From contig DAHXNV010000007.1 of assembly GCA_027365225.1 (NCBI GenBank), positions 21,788 to 85,787 of the forward strand: DNA of 64,000 bases, in the 5' to 3' direction. This stretch comes from Gammaproteobacteria bacterium. Lineage in GTDB: Bacteria; Pseudomonadota; Gammaproteobacteria; Steroidobacterales; Steroidobacteraceae. Positions within the stretch are counted from its first letter, which is position 1; the number at the start of each line of letters is the position of its first letter. Position numbers and translations under genes: made by a program. Under the pieces are notes generated by a model that did not search any database, was not told where the DNA came from, and saw nothing but the letters and a program-made list of their open reading frames with translations. Shown piece by piece: positions 35,744 through 44,601 of this stretch.

Positions 35744-36784
35744 TCACAGCCTGCGCGTCGAGTCGCGCACCACCAGCTCGACCGGGGGTGACTCGGCCTG
35801 CGGCCGCCGGCCGCACACGAGCGCGAGGATCGCCTCCGCGGCGCGCTCGCCGAGGACGCGCACCGACTGGCGCACCGAGGTGAGCGGCGGCAGGCTGTAG
35901 GAGGAGGAGGGCAGATCGTCGAAACCGACGACCGAGACGTCCTCGGGCACTTTGAGCCCGGCGCGAAACAGCGCCAGATATGCGCCGTAGGCCGTCTGGT
36001 CGTTGACGCAAAAGACCGCCGTGAACGCCCGGCCCGATTCCAGCAGTTGCGTCGTGGCGATCAGGCCGCCGCGCTCCTGCCAGTCCCCGTGCGCCACCAG
36101 AGGCGGCTCGAACGAAATGCGCGCCTCCTGCAACGCCTCGCGATAGCCGGCCAGGCGCTCGAGCGCATCCGGGTGATTCTCCGAGCCGGCGATGAAGGCG
36201 ATGCGCCGATGCCCAAGCCCGATCAAGTGGCGCATGGCGAGCGTGGCGCCGAGGCGGTCCTTGATCGGCAGGCTGTAGGTCTGTGGGGCTGGCAGATGGC
36301 GCCCGGTCACGACGATCGGACAGCGCTGCGCAAAGTCCTTGATCGCGGCATTGGGCAGGCACCCCGAGAACATGATGATCCCATCGACGCCGTGGTCGAT
36401 GAACTTGCGCATGCAGCGTTCCTCGTCCGCCACGTTCCAGTTGCCACTCATGAACAAAGCCGCGTAGCCGGCCGCGAGCAGCCGGCGCTCGACCCCGCGC
36501 AAGCCCTCCGCGTAGAACGGGCTGTCGATGGCCTGACTCAACACCCCGATGGTGAGCGTGCGTCCGAGCGCCAGGCCGCGCGCGGCGGCATGGGGCCGGA
36601 AATCGTGTTTGGCGATCGCCGCCTCGACGGACGCCTTGCGCTCCTCGCTCACCTTGACCGTGCCGTTGATGATGCGCGAGACGGTACTGGCCGAAACCCC
36701 CGCCTCGCGCGCGATGTCGCGCAGCGTGACGAGCTGACGCGGCCGCGGACCGCGCTTGCTCTCCCCCCGGGGAGGCTTCTTCAT
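35744..36784 (-). CDS. LacI-family transcriptional repressor
   Basis: 346-residue regulator. The N-terminal helix-turn-helix is VTLRDIAREAGVSASTVSRI with the hinge helix AARGLALGRT; the periplasmic-binding-like effector domain follows (TLTIGVLSQAIDSPFYAEGL, then RRIAFIAGS, FCVNDQTAYGAYLAL, VSVVGFDDLP). The ATG at 36784 overlaps the transporter stop by 4 bp (ATGA), so it is co-transcribed with and coupled to the MFS gene. It likely represses that gene and the divergent GH3 glucosidase through the operator at 38362; the inducer is probably a product of glucoside breakdown. Confidence 0.91.
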   Translation of the reverse strand: MKKPPRGESKRGPRPRQLVTLRDIAREAGVSASTVSRIINGTVKVSEERKASVEAAIAKHDFRPHAAARGLALGRTLTIGVLSQAIDSPFYAEGLRGVERRLLAAGYAALFMSGNWNVADEERCMRKFIDHGVDGIIMFSGCLPNAAIKDFAQRCPIVVTGRHLPAPQTYSLPIKDRLGATLAMRHLIGLGHRRIAFIAGSENHPDALERLAGYREALQEARISFEPPLVAHGDWQERGGLIATTQLLESGRAFTAVFCVNDQTAYGAYLALFRAGLKVPEDVSVVGFDDLPSSSYSLPPLTSVRQSVRVLGERAAEAILALVCGRRPQAESPPVELVVRDSTRRL

Positions 36785-38214
36785 GCCGGCGGCCTCGGGG
36801 CCGCGGGCTGGCGGGCCTGGAGGTCGGCGGCGGTCGCGGGCGCACGCTGCCGCAGCCCCCGGCCCGAGAGCCGCTGCGCGATTTCCTCGAGCGTCCTGCC
36901 GCGCGTCTCGGGGCCCGCCACCGCGATGAACGCCAGGGCCGCCAGAGCGAGCAGCCCGTAGCCGAGGAACGTGCCGGCCGCTCCCCAGTGCACAAGCTCC
37001 CACGTGAACATCAGCGTCACGCCGGCGCTGATCAGCGAGTTCCAGAAGCACACGGCCGAGAGGGCCACGGCGCGCTCGCGGTCGGGAAAGATTTCGGCCA
37101 CCATGACCCAGGTCACCGGCCCGAACGACACGGCGAACGAGGCGACGAACGTCACGATGCCGGCAAGCACCAGCGCCGGATGCGCCACGGGCGCACCCGC
37201 GGCGCCCCCGACCCGGAATGCCCAGGCGATCGTGAGCAGGGCCGCCGCCATGCCGGTTCCCCCGGCAAGCAACAAGGGCTTGCGGCCGACCCGGTCGATC
37301 AGGCTCATCGCCACCAGCGTCATGCCGACATTGATCAGCCCCACCAACACCGATTGCCGAAAGGCGTTGGCGAGGCCGCCGCCGGCGCGGGCGAGGATGG
37401 TCGGCAGGTAGTACAGCACCGCATTGATGCCGGTGGCCTGTTGGAAAAAGGCGAGCCCCGCGGCGAAGATCAATGCGAAGCGCAGCCGCGCGGCCAAGAG
37501 CCTGCGCCACGAGCCGAGCGGCTCGGCGGGCGCGGCCGGCGCGATTCGCTCGAGCTCACCGGCCGCCGCCTCCCCGTGCACGGCGCGCAGGGCGGCGAGC
37601 GCCGGGTGCCGTCGGCCGCGCGCGAGCAGCCAGCGCGGGCTTTCCGGTACCGTCAGCAGCAGCGCGAAGAACACCAGCGCGGGGATCGCTTCCACCCCGA
37701 GCATCGCGCGCCAGGCGCCGGCGCCGAGCCCGAGCAGCAGGTCGTTGGATAGGAACGAGGCGCAGATACCGAGGACGATCATCAGCTGATTGGCGGCGAC
37801 CAGCCGCCCGCGCCGATCCGCCGGGGCGATCTCGGTGACGTACATCGGCCCCACGAGAATCGCCGCGCCGACGGCGAGCCCGCCGAGCACGCGCGCCAGG
37901 ATGAGCACGAGAAAGGTGTGCGCATCGGCCGCCAGGAGCGAGGAGGCGAAGAACACTGCCGCGGTCAGCCGCAGCACCGTGCGGCGCCCGAGCCTGTCGG
38001 CGAGCGGCCCGGAAATGAGGTTGCCGGCCATGGCGCCCCAATCGAGGCAGCTGACCGTCCAGCCGAGCTTGAGGCTGTGGGCCGTGCCTTGCAACCCGAA
38101 ATACGCGCCGATGAGGGGCACGGCCCCGGAGATCACCGTGGCGTCGAAGCCCAGGAGAAATCCCCCGAGAGCCGCCACCAAGGCGATGCGCATGTCGCGA
38201 GATGTGTCCGCCAT
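36781..38214 (-). CDS. Sugar-porter MFS transporter
   Basis: 477-residue, 12-helix sugar/H+ symporter of the sugar-porter group. Signatures are LADRLGRRTVLR (loop 2-3), PESPRWLLARGR after helix 6, QQATGINAVLYYLPTIL in helix 7, SLIDRVGRKPLLL (loop 8-9) and PETRGRTLEEI at the C-terminus. It is coupled to the LacI regulator gene and divergent from the GH3 enzyme gene, so it probably imports the glucose or oligosaccharide released by that enzyme. Confidence 0.92.
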   Translation of the reverse strand: MADTSRDMRIALVAALGGFLLGFDATVISGAVPLIGAYFGLQGTAHSLKLGWTVSCLDWGAMAGNLISGPLADRLGRRTVLRLTAAVFFASSLLAADAHTFLVLILARVLGGLAVGAAILVGPMYVTEIAPADRRGRLVAANQLMIVLGICASFLSNDLLLGLGAGAWRAMLGVEAIPALVFFALLLTVPESPRWLLARGRRHPALAALRAVHGEAAAGELERIAPAAPAEPLGSWRRLLAARLRFALIFAAGLAFFQQATGINAVLYYLPTILARAGGGLANAFRQSVLVGLINVGMTLVAMSLIDRVGRKPLLLAGGTGMAAALLTIAWAFRVGGAAGAPVAHPALVLAGIVTFVASFAVSFGPVTWVMVAEIFPDRERAVALSAVCFWNSLISAGVTLMFTWELVHWGAAGTFLGYGLLALAALAFIAVAGPETRGRTLEEIAQRLSGRGLRQRAPATAADLQARQPAAPRPPA

Positions 38215-38330
38215 GCAGGGTTGACCGCGCTCAGTGCGCCGGCTGGCCTTTTAGCATGATCCGGCGCCGTACACCACGCGCGCGCTGCAGGTCTCGCCCG
38301 TGCCGTCACGCCGGCGCGGTGCGCCGGCGC

Positions 38331-38375
38331 TTGACAATCCTCAAGTCGGACGGCAGTCTTGTGAAACCGGTTGCA
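38331..38375 (+). promoter_or_regulatory. Promoter with LacI-type operator for the GH3 gene
   Basis: TTGACA at 38331-38336 is a perfect -35 box; CAGTCT at 38354, 17 bp later, is a weak -10. TGAAACCGGTTGCA (38362-38375) is a near-palindrome centred on CCGG that matches the LacI-family half-site pattern and would cover the transcription start. It lies 324 bp upstream of the GH3 start and 148 bp from the transporter start, so one site could control both. The rest of 38215-38698 holds no recognised gene. Confidence 0.55.
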
Positions 38376-38698
38376 GAACTCATTTGAGCGCGGCGGCCCC
38401 AGAGCCGGCACGCGGCAGGCAGACCATCTGTCGGGGCGACAGCGGGGGATAAGGCGTGATGCGCACGGGGAGAATTCCGACCTCACGCCGGCGCGCATGC
38501 TCAGGAAGCGCGCGCCGCTCGCGCGAACAAAACCCACGCCGCCGGCGGTTCGCCGGCCTTGGATGCGCACCGCCCGCCGCAAGGTGGCGCACGGTGCGCG
38601 TCAGCGCAAAGAACTACCCCGCGCGCAGCCCGGCCGGCCATTGACCGCCGGACGGCAGCTGCGCCCGGGTTCCTCTCGAGTGTGCCAGGAGTGTGGAT

Positions 38699-41602
38699 AT
38701 GACGTCTCGATTCACCCAACGTCGCCGTGGTGCCCGGCTGTTGCTCATCGCTGCCCTCGGCGCCGCGGCGCTCGGCATGAGCGCGTGCAGCACCAAGACC
38801 GAGGCGGCGGAATTGCCGGGACCGGTCGGCAACCCCGCGGACTGTCCCTGGCTCAATGCGCATCTGCCGATCGCGCAGCGGGTGGCGCTGCTGATGCGCA
38901 AGATGACCCTGGCCGATGAGATCGGAGTCGTCGAGGGCCATGGTGCGCGACCGTACGTCGGTGACATCGCGGCGAATGCCGCGCTGTGCCTGCCGGGGAT
39001 CGGGCTGGAGGACGGCCCGAACGGTGTCGGGGACGGCATGACCGGTGTGACCCAACTGCCCGCGGGTGCGGCGCTGGCCGCGACGTTCTCGCGCACGCTC
39101 GCCTATCAGTACGGGCGGGTGATCGGTGCCGAACAGGCGACCAAGGGCTCGTCCGTCGATCTGGGCCCGACGGTCAACATCGACCGTGATCCGCGCTGGG
39201 GCCGGGAGTTCGAGAGCCTGTCGGAGGATCCGCGCCTTGCCGGGACGATCGCCGCGGCCGAAATCCGCGGCATCCAGAGCCGGGGGACCATCGCCCAGGT
39301 GAAGCATTTCGATGCCTACAACCAGGAGACGTACCGCAACACGCCCGAGGACGACGTGCTCGTCTCGCGGCGCGCCCTGCATGAGATCTACATGCCGGCC
39401 TTCCGCACCGCGATCCGCCGCGGGCAGGTCGGCTCGATGATGTGCTCCTATGCGACGGTGAACGGTCACTACAGCTGCCAGAACCCTTACCTGCTCACCG
39501 ACGTGCTGCGCCGCGAGTGGAATTTCGACGGGTTCATCACCTCCGACTGGGGCGCCATCCACAGTGTGTCGGCGGCCGAGGCGGGCGCGGACCTGGAAGA
39601 GCCCACCGATCGGTACTTCGGGCGGCCGCTGCAGCAGGCGGTGCGGGCGGGCAGGATCCCTCGCGCGACGCTCAATGCCATGGTCGCGCCGATCCTCGAT
39701 CAGTTGTTCCGTTTCGATTTCTTCAATCATCCGCGACCGGCCACGATCAGCGCGGTGGCGAGCACCGCGGCGCACCGGGCGATCTCGACCCGGATCGCCG
39801 AGGCCGGCACCGTTTTGCTGAAGAATGCCGGCCACCTGCTGCCGCTCGCGACACATGAAAAGATCGTGGTGATTGGACCTGCGGCCTCGGCTCAGGTCAC
39901 CTCGGGCGGGGGTGGGAGCGCCGCAGTGATTCCCTCGAGGGTGATCAGCCCATGGGCGGGGATCGAGGCGCTCGCCGGCACCTCCCGCATCCGCTACACC
40001 CAGGGCCTGCCGACCAATGCCGAACTGATGCCGATCCCGGCCGCGGACCTGGCGTGGGCCCGGGGCGGCACACGCGCCGGCCGGCGCGATTGGGCGGCGC
40101 TGACACTGCGAGCGCCGGCAACCGGCACTTACATCATCGGCTTCACCAACCGCTGCGGGTGCTACAGCGTCGTGAGCGTCGCCATCGACGGCCGGGTGCT
40201 GATCAACAATCCCGGTACGCCACCGAATCCCACCTATTCGGCCGCGGTTCATCTGAACAGGGGGCAGGCTTACCGACTCACGGTGACGGGCGCCATGATG
40301 AGCGGTCCGCTGCCAAAGACGCTGCAGCAAAAGCTCGCGAGAATGCGCAAGCTGATGCGCACGGGCGGGCCGGGGGACGTGCTCACCTGGGCGACTCCTG
40401 CGACCGTGCGCGCCGATATTCACCAGGCGGTGGCGGCGGCCCGGGCGGCGCAGGTGGCGGTGGTCGTGGTGGCCGATGACACCGAGACCGAGGGAGCGGA
40501 TCGACCCGATCTGCGCCTGCCGTCCGCTCAGAACGCGCTGGTGCGCGCGGTGGCGCGCGCCAATGCGCATACCGTGGTCGTCGTGCAGGCCGGCGCGCCG
40601 ATCGTCATGCCGTGGCTGCGGCAGGTGCCGGCGATTCTCGACACCTGGTATCCGGGACAGACCGACGGGCGGGCGCTGGCCAATATCCTGTTCGGCAAGG
40701 TCGATCCGAGCGGGCACCTGCCGGTGACCTTCCCGGTGAAGCTCGCGGACGTGCCGGCGGCCAAGCCCGCGCGCTTCCCCGGCATCGACGGCAAGGTGCA
40801 CTACTCGGAAGGGATCCTGGTCGGCTATCGCTGGTACGACGCCAAGCACATCAAGCCGCTGTTCCCCTTCGGGTTCGGCCTGTCCTACACGCAGTTCCGC
40901 TACAGCGACCTGAAGGTGAGCCGCACCGCGGTCGATGGCGTGACGCCGATCCGGGTCAGCGCGCGGGTGACCAATGACGGGCACGTGAGCGGCGCCGATG
41001 TTGCGCAGCTGTATCTGGGCCTGCCGGCCGCCACCGGGGAGCCGCCGCGCAAGCTGGTGGGCTTCCAACGCGTGACGCTCGCGCCCGGCCAGTCGAAAGT
41101 GGTGCACTTCAGCATCACGCCGCGGCAGGAGTGGTGGTGGGACCATGGCTGGACCGAGACCGCCGGGACCTACCGGGTGTATGTCGGGGACTCCTCGGCA
41201 CGGGCGGATCTGCCGCTGCGCGCCGCCTACACGATGAAGACGGCGATTGGAGCGCGGCAGGTCAGGGTCTCGGCCCCGAAGACCTTCAAGCCCGGCACCC
41301 GCGCCCTGGTGCGCGTGACCCTCGGCGCCGGCGGTACCGAGACGCTTCACGATGCGAGTCTGAGCCTGCAAGCCCCCGGCGGCTGGCGGGTCGTGCCGGT
41401 CGGTCCGGTGAGCCGCGGCAAGCTGGCGCCGAACGCGGCGTTCACGGCGCAATTCGCGGTGACCCCGCCGTCCTGGGCAGTCACGCAGTACGTGACGCTT
41501 TATGGCACGGCCGATCTGTCACACGATGCGCGCGCCCATGGAGGCACGCACTGCGGGGGTGCCCGCCGCGACGGCGGGGTGACGGTGCGCCTCGGCTCAT
41601 AG
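38699..41602 (+). CDS. Secreted/lipoprotein family 3 glycoside hydrolase (beta-glucosidase type)
   Basis: 967-residue hydrolase. The signal peptide ends in LGMSAC, so Cys30 may be lipidated. The GH3 TIM-barrel domain shows LGPTVNIDRDPRWGREFES, VKHFDAYN and the catalytic nucleophile Asp283 in GFITSDWGA. The C-terminal sandwich domain is interrupted by a PA14-like insert (about 455-545), followed by a fibronectin-III-like domain (SARVTNDGHVSGADVAQLYL) and a final NEW3-like domain. AGGA is 8 nt before the ATG at 38699. It likely releases glucose from plant or microbial beta-glucosides outside the cytoplasm for the adjacent sugar porter. A rho-independent terminator follows. Confidence 0.92.
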   Translation: MTSRFTQRRRGARLLLIAALGAAALGMSACSTKTEAAELPGPVGNPADCPWLNAHLPIAQRVALLMRKMTLADEIGVVEGHGARPYVGDIAANAALCLPGIGLEDGPNGVGDGMTGVTQLPAGAALAATFSRTLAYQYGRVIGAEQATKGSSVDLGPTVNIDRDPRWGREFESLSEDPRLAGTIAAAEIRGIQSRGTIAQVKHFDAYNQETYRNTPEDDVLVSRRALHEIYMPAFRTAIRRGQVGSMMCSYATVNGHYSCQNPYLLTDVLRREWNFDGFITSDWGAIHSVSAAEAGADLEEPTDRYFGRPLQQAVRAGRIPRATLNAMVAPILDQLFRFDFFNHPRPATISAVASTAAHRAISTRIAEAGTVLLKNAGHLLPLATHEKIVVIGPAASAQVTSGGGGSAAVIPSRVISPWAGIEALAGTSRIRYTQGLPTNAELMPIPAADLAWARGGTRAGRRDWAALTLRAPATGTYIIGFTNRCGCYSVVSVAIDGRVLINNPGTPPNPTYSAAVHLNRGQAYRLTVTGAMMSGPLPKTLQQKLARMRKLMRTGGPGDVLTWATPATVRADIHQAVAAARAAQVAVVVVADDTETEGADRPDLRLPSAQNALVRAVARANAHTVVVVQAGAPIVMPWLRQVPAILDTWYPGQTDGRALANILFGKVDPSGHLPVTFPVKLADVPAAKPARFPGIDGKVHYSEGILVGYRWYDAKHIKPLFPFGFGLSYTQFRYSDLKVSRTAVDGVTPIRVSARVTNDGHVSGADVAQLYLGLPAATGEPPRKLVGFQRVTLAPGQSKVVHFSITPRQEWWWDHGWTETAGTYRVYVGDSSARADLPLRAAYTMKTAIGARQVRVSAPKTFKPGTRALVRVTLGAGGTETLHDASLSLQAPGGWRVVPVGPVSRGKLAPNAAFTAQFAVTPPSWAVTQYVTLYGTADLSHDARAHGGTHCGGARRDGGVTVRLGS

Positions 41603-41633
41603 ACCGCGTTGGTTTTGAGCGGCGATCCGCGTC

Positions 41634-41668
41634 GGCCCCGCCGCAGGCATCCGGCGGGGCCTTGTTTG
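41634..41668 (+). terminator. Rho-independent terminator after GH3
   Basis: GGCCCCGCCG (41634-41643) pairs perfectly with CGGCGGGGCC (41652-41661) around an 8-nt loop, followed by TTGTTTGT. It lies 32 bp after the GH3 stop. Confidence 0.8.
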
Positions 41669-41680
41669 TCTCGGGTCAAG

Positions 41681-41824
41681 CGTGGTTGCGGCGCCGGTAG
41701 CGAGTACGTGCGCGAGCTGATCGGACAACATCAGGATCAGCTGCGCCAAGGTATCGATGTGTGGCGCGTGCTGCGCGGCGCGGGCGACGTCCCGGCGTGG
41801 ATGCAGGGGACGGACAGCACATAA
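41681..41824 (+). pseudogene. Possible ParD-like antitoxin remnant
   Basis: A frame without a suitable start reads GSEYVRELIGQHQDQLRQG and ends PAWMQGTDST. The SEYVRELI core is characteristic of ParD/RHH antitoxins that follow a YGSASEYVR-like helix, but the beta-strand and helix A are missing and no ParE toxin follows. The remaining bases to 42221 hold no gene; a GCGTTGCC/GGCAACGC hairpin is at 42114-42133. Confidence 0.3.
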
Positions 41825-42221
41825 CCTCTCCCGGTGGCGCATCGCTTCCGGCCATCACCGCGCCGACGCGATACATGTTGTAGTCATGGTTGTGCGCAGT
41901 TGCAGCACGGGATTGACGGTCGGCCTCGCTCGGGGCGGTGAGTGCCGGGGCGGCGCGCGCGTAGCGCCGATGGGCGTGCGGGTGGCGCCGCTGTGGCGTG
42001 CACATTGAGTTGCAAGAGTGCGCGCTCGGCGGCCGCGTGCGCCGTGCGGCCCGGGCCGATGTGGGCGCGCGCGCAACAGACTCGATCAAGCAGTTGATTC
42101 TATTGGGTCGCGGGCGTTGCCAACGGGCAACGCTGGGTTTTCGAAAGGTGCGATACCTCCACACACAAACAGAGGCGTATAGTCCCGGGCGATGATCCAC
42201 GTCACATGGGGGGTATCTGCC

Positions 42222-42815
42222 ATGACGATCAGGATTGATAATACCGAAAATCGCTGTGTTACGACCTCCACCGTCGGCTACATGTGCTTGGCGCTGACGT
42301 TGTGGATGGTCTCGATGAGCATGGCGGGTTGGTTCAGCCAGGAGTACGCGCATGGTGTCGATCTGCTGACGCCCATGGCCGTGATCCTGGCGATCATGGG
42401 CATCCTGGCGCACCTGCGCGCGCGCAGTCTCGATGCGGTCGTGTTCTTCGGCGGCGCACTCTTGTTCTGGACCGCGCACGCGGCCGGGGGAGCCGCGGGC
42501 GAGCCGGCCAGTTATGTCGGTTGGTACTGGGCGGTGTGGGCGGTGTTCTTCGGCTACGTGTGGCTCGGCTCGTTCCACGACTCGCTCCCGCGCCAGCTGT
42601 TTCTGCTCGGCATCACGCTGATGCTGCTCGCCATCGCACTCGATATGTGGACCGGGCTCGGGTTCTTCCAGGTGATCGGCGGGTACATCGGGCTCGTCAC
42701 GGCACTCCTGGCGGCGCTGGTCTCGGCGAGCGGCATCGTCATGTTCGGCAAGGAGCAGCACAGCCCCAACGACGAGCACTCCGTCACCGGTGAGGGCCGG
42801 GCGCACGTGGCCTGA
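42222..42815 (+). CDS. Six-helix membrane protein, GPR1/FUN34/YaaH-like
   Basis: 197-residue integral membrane protein with six predicted helices and the C-terminal pattern GGYIGLVTALLAALVSASG seen in acetate/succinate transporters of the GPR1/FUN34/YaaH family. The N-terminal NPAPLGL signature of that family is absent, so it is either a divergent member or of the related AmiS/UreI channel type. The ATG at 42222 has GGGGGGT at good spacing; an ATG at 42192 lacks it. Carboxylate or small-amide transport is a guess. Confidence 0.6.
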   Translation: MTIRIDNTENRCVTTSTVGYMCLALTLWMVSMSMAGWFSQEYAHGVDLLTPMAVILAIMGILAHLRARSLDAVVFFGGALLFWTAHAAGGAAGEPASYVGWYWAVWAVFFGYVWLGSFHDSLPRQLFLLGITLMLLAIALDMWTGLGFFQVIGGYIGLVTALLAALVSASGIVMFGKEQHSPNDEHSVTGEGRAHVA

Positions 42816-42865
42816 GCGCCTCGTGCGCGGCGGGCGGTGCGCGCGGGGAGCGCCGTAGCGCGTGA

Positions 42866-42900
42866 GCGGGCGGGGTGGGGCGCGAGCCCCCCCCGCCCGC
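42866..42900. terminator. GC hairpin between convergent genes
   Basis: GCGGGCGGGG (42866-42875) pairs with CCCCGCCCGC (42891-42900), extended inward by GGGG/CCCC with a one-base bulge. It lies between the convergent membrane-protein and FadR-type genes. There is no T tract. Confidence 0.4.
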
Positions 42901-42903
42901 CGG

Positions 42904-43662
42904 TTACGGCCGCTGGCGCTGCCGGCGGCGCCTGAGGTCGATCCGGTCGATGCCGATGTCGATCACCTGCAGCATGGTCGCGAATGCCGCGCGCCCATCG
43001 CCGGTCTCGATGGCATCCACCACCGCGGCATGGGCGTTGACCGTGGTCTGGTGATCCGAGGGATCGTCGATCGGGGAGCTGTGCAGGAACGAGGCGATGA
43101 GCGCCGTCTCGATGACCCCGGCCACCGAGCGCATCATGGGATTGCCGCTGGCATCGCCGATCACCAGGTGAAAGTCCAGATCCGATTCCGCGAAGCTCTG
43201 GCGGTCATGATTGCTGCGGCCCATTTGCCGGACGCATTCGCGCAGGCGCGTCACGTGCGCACTCGAGCGTCGCACGGCCGCCAGGGCCGCGGCGGCCGGC
43301 TCGATGGCGCGGCGTACCTCGACGATGTAATGCATGAATGTGTCGTCGAATCCGAGCCTTACGCGCCACGCGAGAACGTCGGCGTCGAAGTAGTTCCAGT
43401 ACACGTGCTCGCGGACGCGTGTTCCGACTCGGGTCTTGGAAACGACGAACCCTTTGGCCGCAAGGGTCTTCATGACCTCGCGGATCACGGTGCGCGAGAC
43501 CCGGAAGCGCTGGATCAGCTGCGGCTCGGGCGGCAGGTTCTCCCCCGGCGGGTACAGCCCCTGGAGCAGCTCCATCGCCAGAGTGGCGGCGATCTGATCG
43601 TGGCTGGACTTGGCCCGCTCCAGGGTGAGGCGGCTCAAGCGCGGCAGCGGCTGTGCGGCCAT
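42904..43662 (-). CDS. GntR/FadR-family transcriptional regulator
   Basis: 252-residue regulator. The N-terminal winged helix reads YPPGENLPPEPQLIQRFRVS then RTVIREVMKTLAAKGFV, and the C-terminal all-helical FCD effector domain has FMHYIVEVRRAIEPAAA and the metal-binding His/Asp pattern around DLDFHLVIGDASGN and VNAHAAVVDAI. The ATG at 43662 fits the domain start. FadR-type proteins respond to sugar acids or other carboxylates. It is divergent from the enoyl-CoA hydratase gene across 125 bp and may control it; a TATAAT at 43746-43751 lies between them. Confidence 0.86.
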   Translation of the reverse strand: MAAQPLPRLSRLTLERAKSSHDQIAATLAMELLQGLYPPGENLPPEPQLIQRFRVSRTVIREVMKTLAAKGFVVSKTRVGTRVREHVYWNYFDADVLAWRVRLGFDDTFMHYIVEVRRAIEPAAAALAAVRRSSAHVTRLRECVRQMGRSNHDRQSFAESDLDFHLVIGDASGNPMMRSVAGVIETALIASFLHSSPIDDPSDHQTTVNAHAAVVDAIETGDGRAAFATMLQVIDIGIDRIDLRRRRQRQRP

Positions 43663-43787
43663 CACGGGTCGCTGGTGCGGCGACGACGAGCGCTCATGGG
43701 AATCCCGACCCCCCGTGGCGCCGGAACGGATGCGGCGCTTGATCTTATAATACGGCCTTCCTTCCAAGGCGGACAAGGAAGCGGGCG

Positions 43788-44543
43788 ATGAGCGAGTACG
43801 TGCAATGCATGCGCCGCGGGGGGGTCTGCGAGCTGCGGCTGAATCGACCTGACAAGCGCAATGCGCTGACGCTGGAGATGTACCGGGCGCTCGGCGAGGG
43901 GTTGCAGGCGGCGGAGCTCGACCCGCAGGTCCGCGCGGTGCTCTTCTCGGGAGAGGGCGCGTGCTTCACGGCGGGCAACGACCTGAATGATTTCCTGGCC
44001 GGTCCGGCGTTCGACGATCCCGGTCACCCGACGGTGCGATTCGTGCATGCGCTGCCGGCGTTCAGCAAGCCGCTGGTGTGTGCGGTGCACGGCCCGACCG
44101 TGGGCATCGGCGTGACGCTGCTGCTGCACTGTGATCTGGTGATCGCCGCTCGGCGCAGCACCCGTCTGCTGCTCTCGTTCGTGTCCCTCGGCCTGGTGCC
44201 GGAGGCGGCCAGCACGTTGCTGTTGCCGCGCCTGCTCGGGCAACAGCGCGCCGCGCAACTGTTGTTGCTCGGGGAGCCGCTCGATGCGCCCACGGCCCAT
44301 GCCTGGGGACTGGTGAACCGGGTGGTCGATGATGCCGAGCTGATGCAGGCGGCGCGCGAGGTCGCCGATGCGCTCGCGCGGCAGCCCCCCGAGGCGCTCA
44401 AGCGCACCAAGCGGCTGCTGCGGCTCGATCCGCAGGGCGAGGTGCGCGAGCGCATGGGCGTCGAGGTCAGCGAGTTCGCGGCATGCTTGCGGGGTGAGGA
44501 GTTCGCCGCCGCGGTGCGCGCGTTCTTCGCGCCGCACCGCTGA
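43788..44543 (+). CDS. Enoyl-CoA hydratase/isomerase family protein
   Basis: 251-residue crotonase-fold protein. The oxyanion-hole segments are FTAGNDLNDF (about 64-73) and HGPTVGIGVTL; VPEAAST carries the Glu position of hydratases. It may hydrate or isomerise an enoyl-CoA. It is first of three same-direction genes (hydratase, flavin reductase-MarR, acyl-CoA-dehydrogenase-like), though 58 bp separate it from the second. The regulator gene is divergent. Substrate unknown; an aromatic degradation role is inferred from neighbours. Confidence 0.87.
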   Translation: MSEYVQCMRRGGVCELRLNRPDKRNALTLEMYRALGEGLQAAELDPQVRAVLFSGEGACFTAGNDLNDFLAGPAFDDPGHPTVRFVHALPAFSKPLVCAVHGPTVGIGVTLLLHCDLVIAARRSTRLLLSFVSLGLVPEAASTLLLPRLLGQQRAAQLLLLGEPLDAPTAHAWGLVNRVVDDAELMQAAREVADALARQPPEALKRTKRLLRLDPQGEVRERMGVEVSEFAACLRGEEFAAAVRAFFAPHR

Positions 44544-44601
44544 GGCGCGGCGCCTTGCGCGCGCTGGTGAGCGCTGCGGCGACGGTGTAGGCTTGCCCCG
44601 G

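Noticed and set aside
38501..41452. Long minus-strand open frame opposite the GH3 gene
   Set aside because: Antisense shadow produced by high GC; the plus frame has signal peptide, GH3 nucleophile and terminator.
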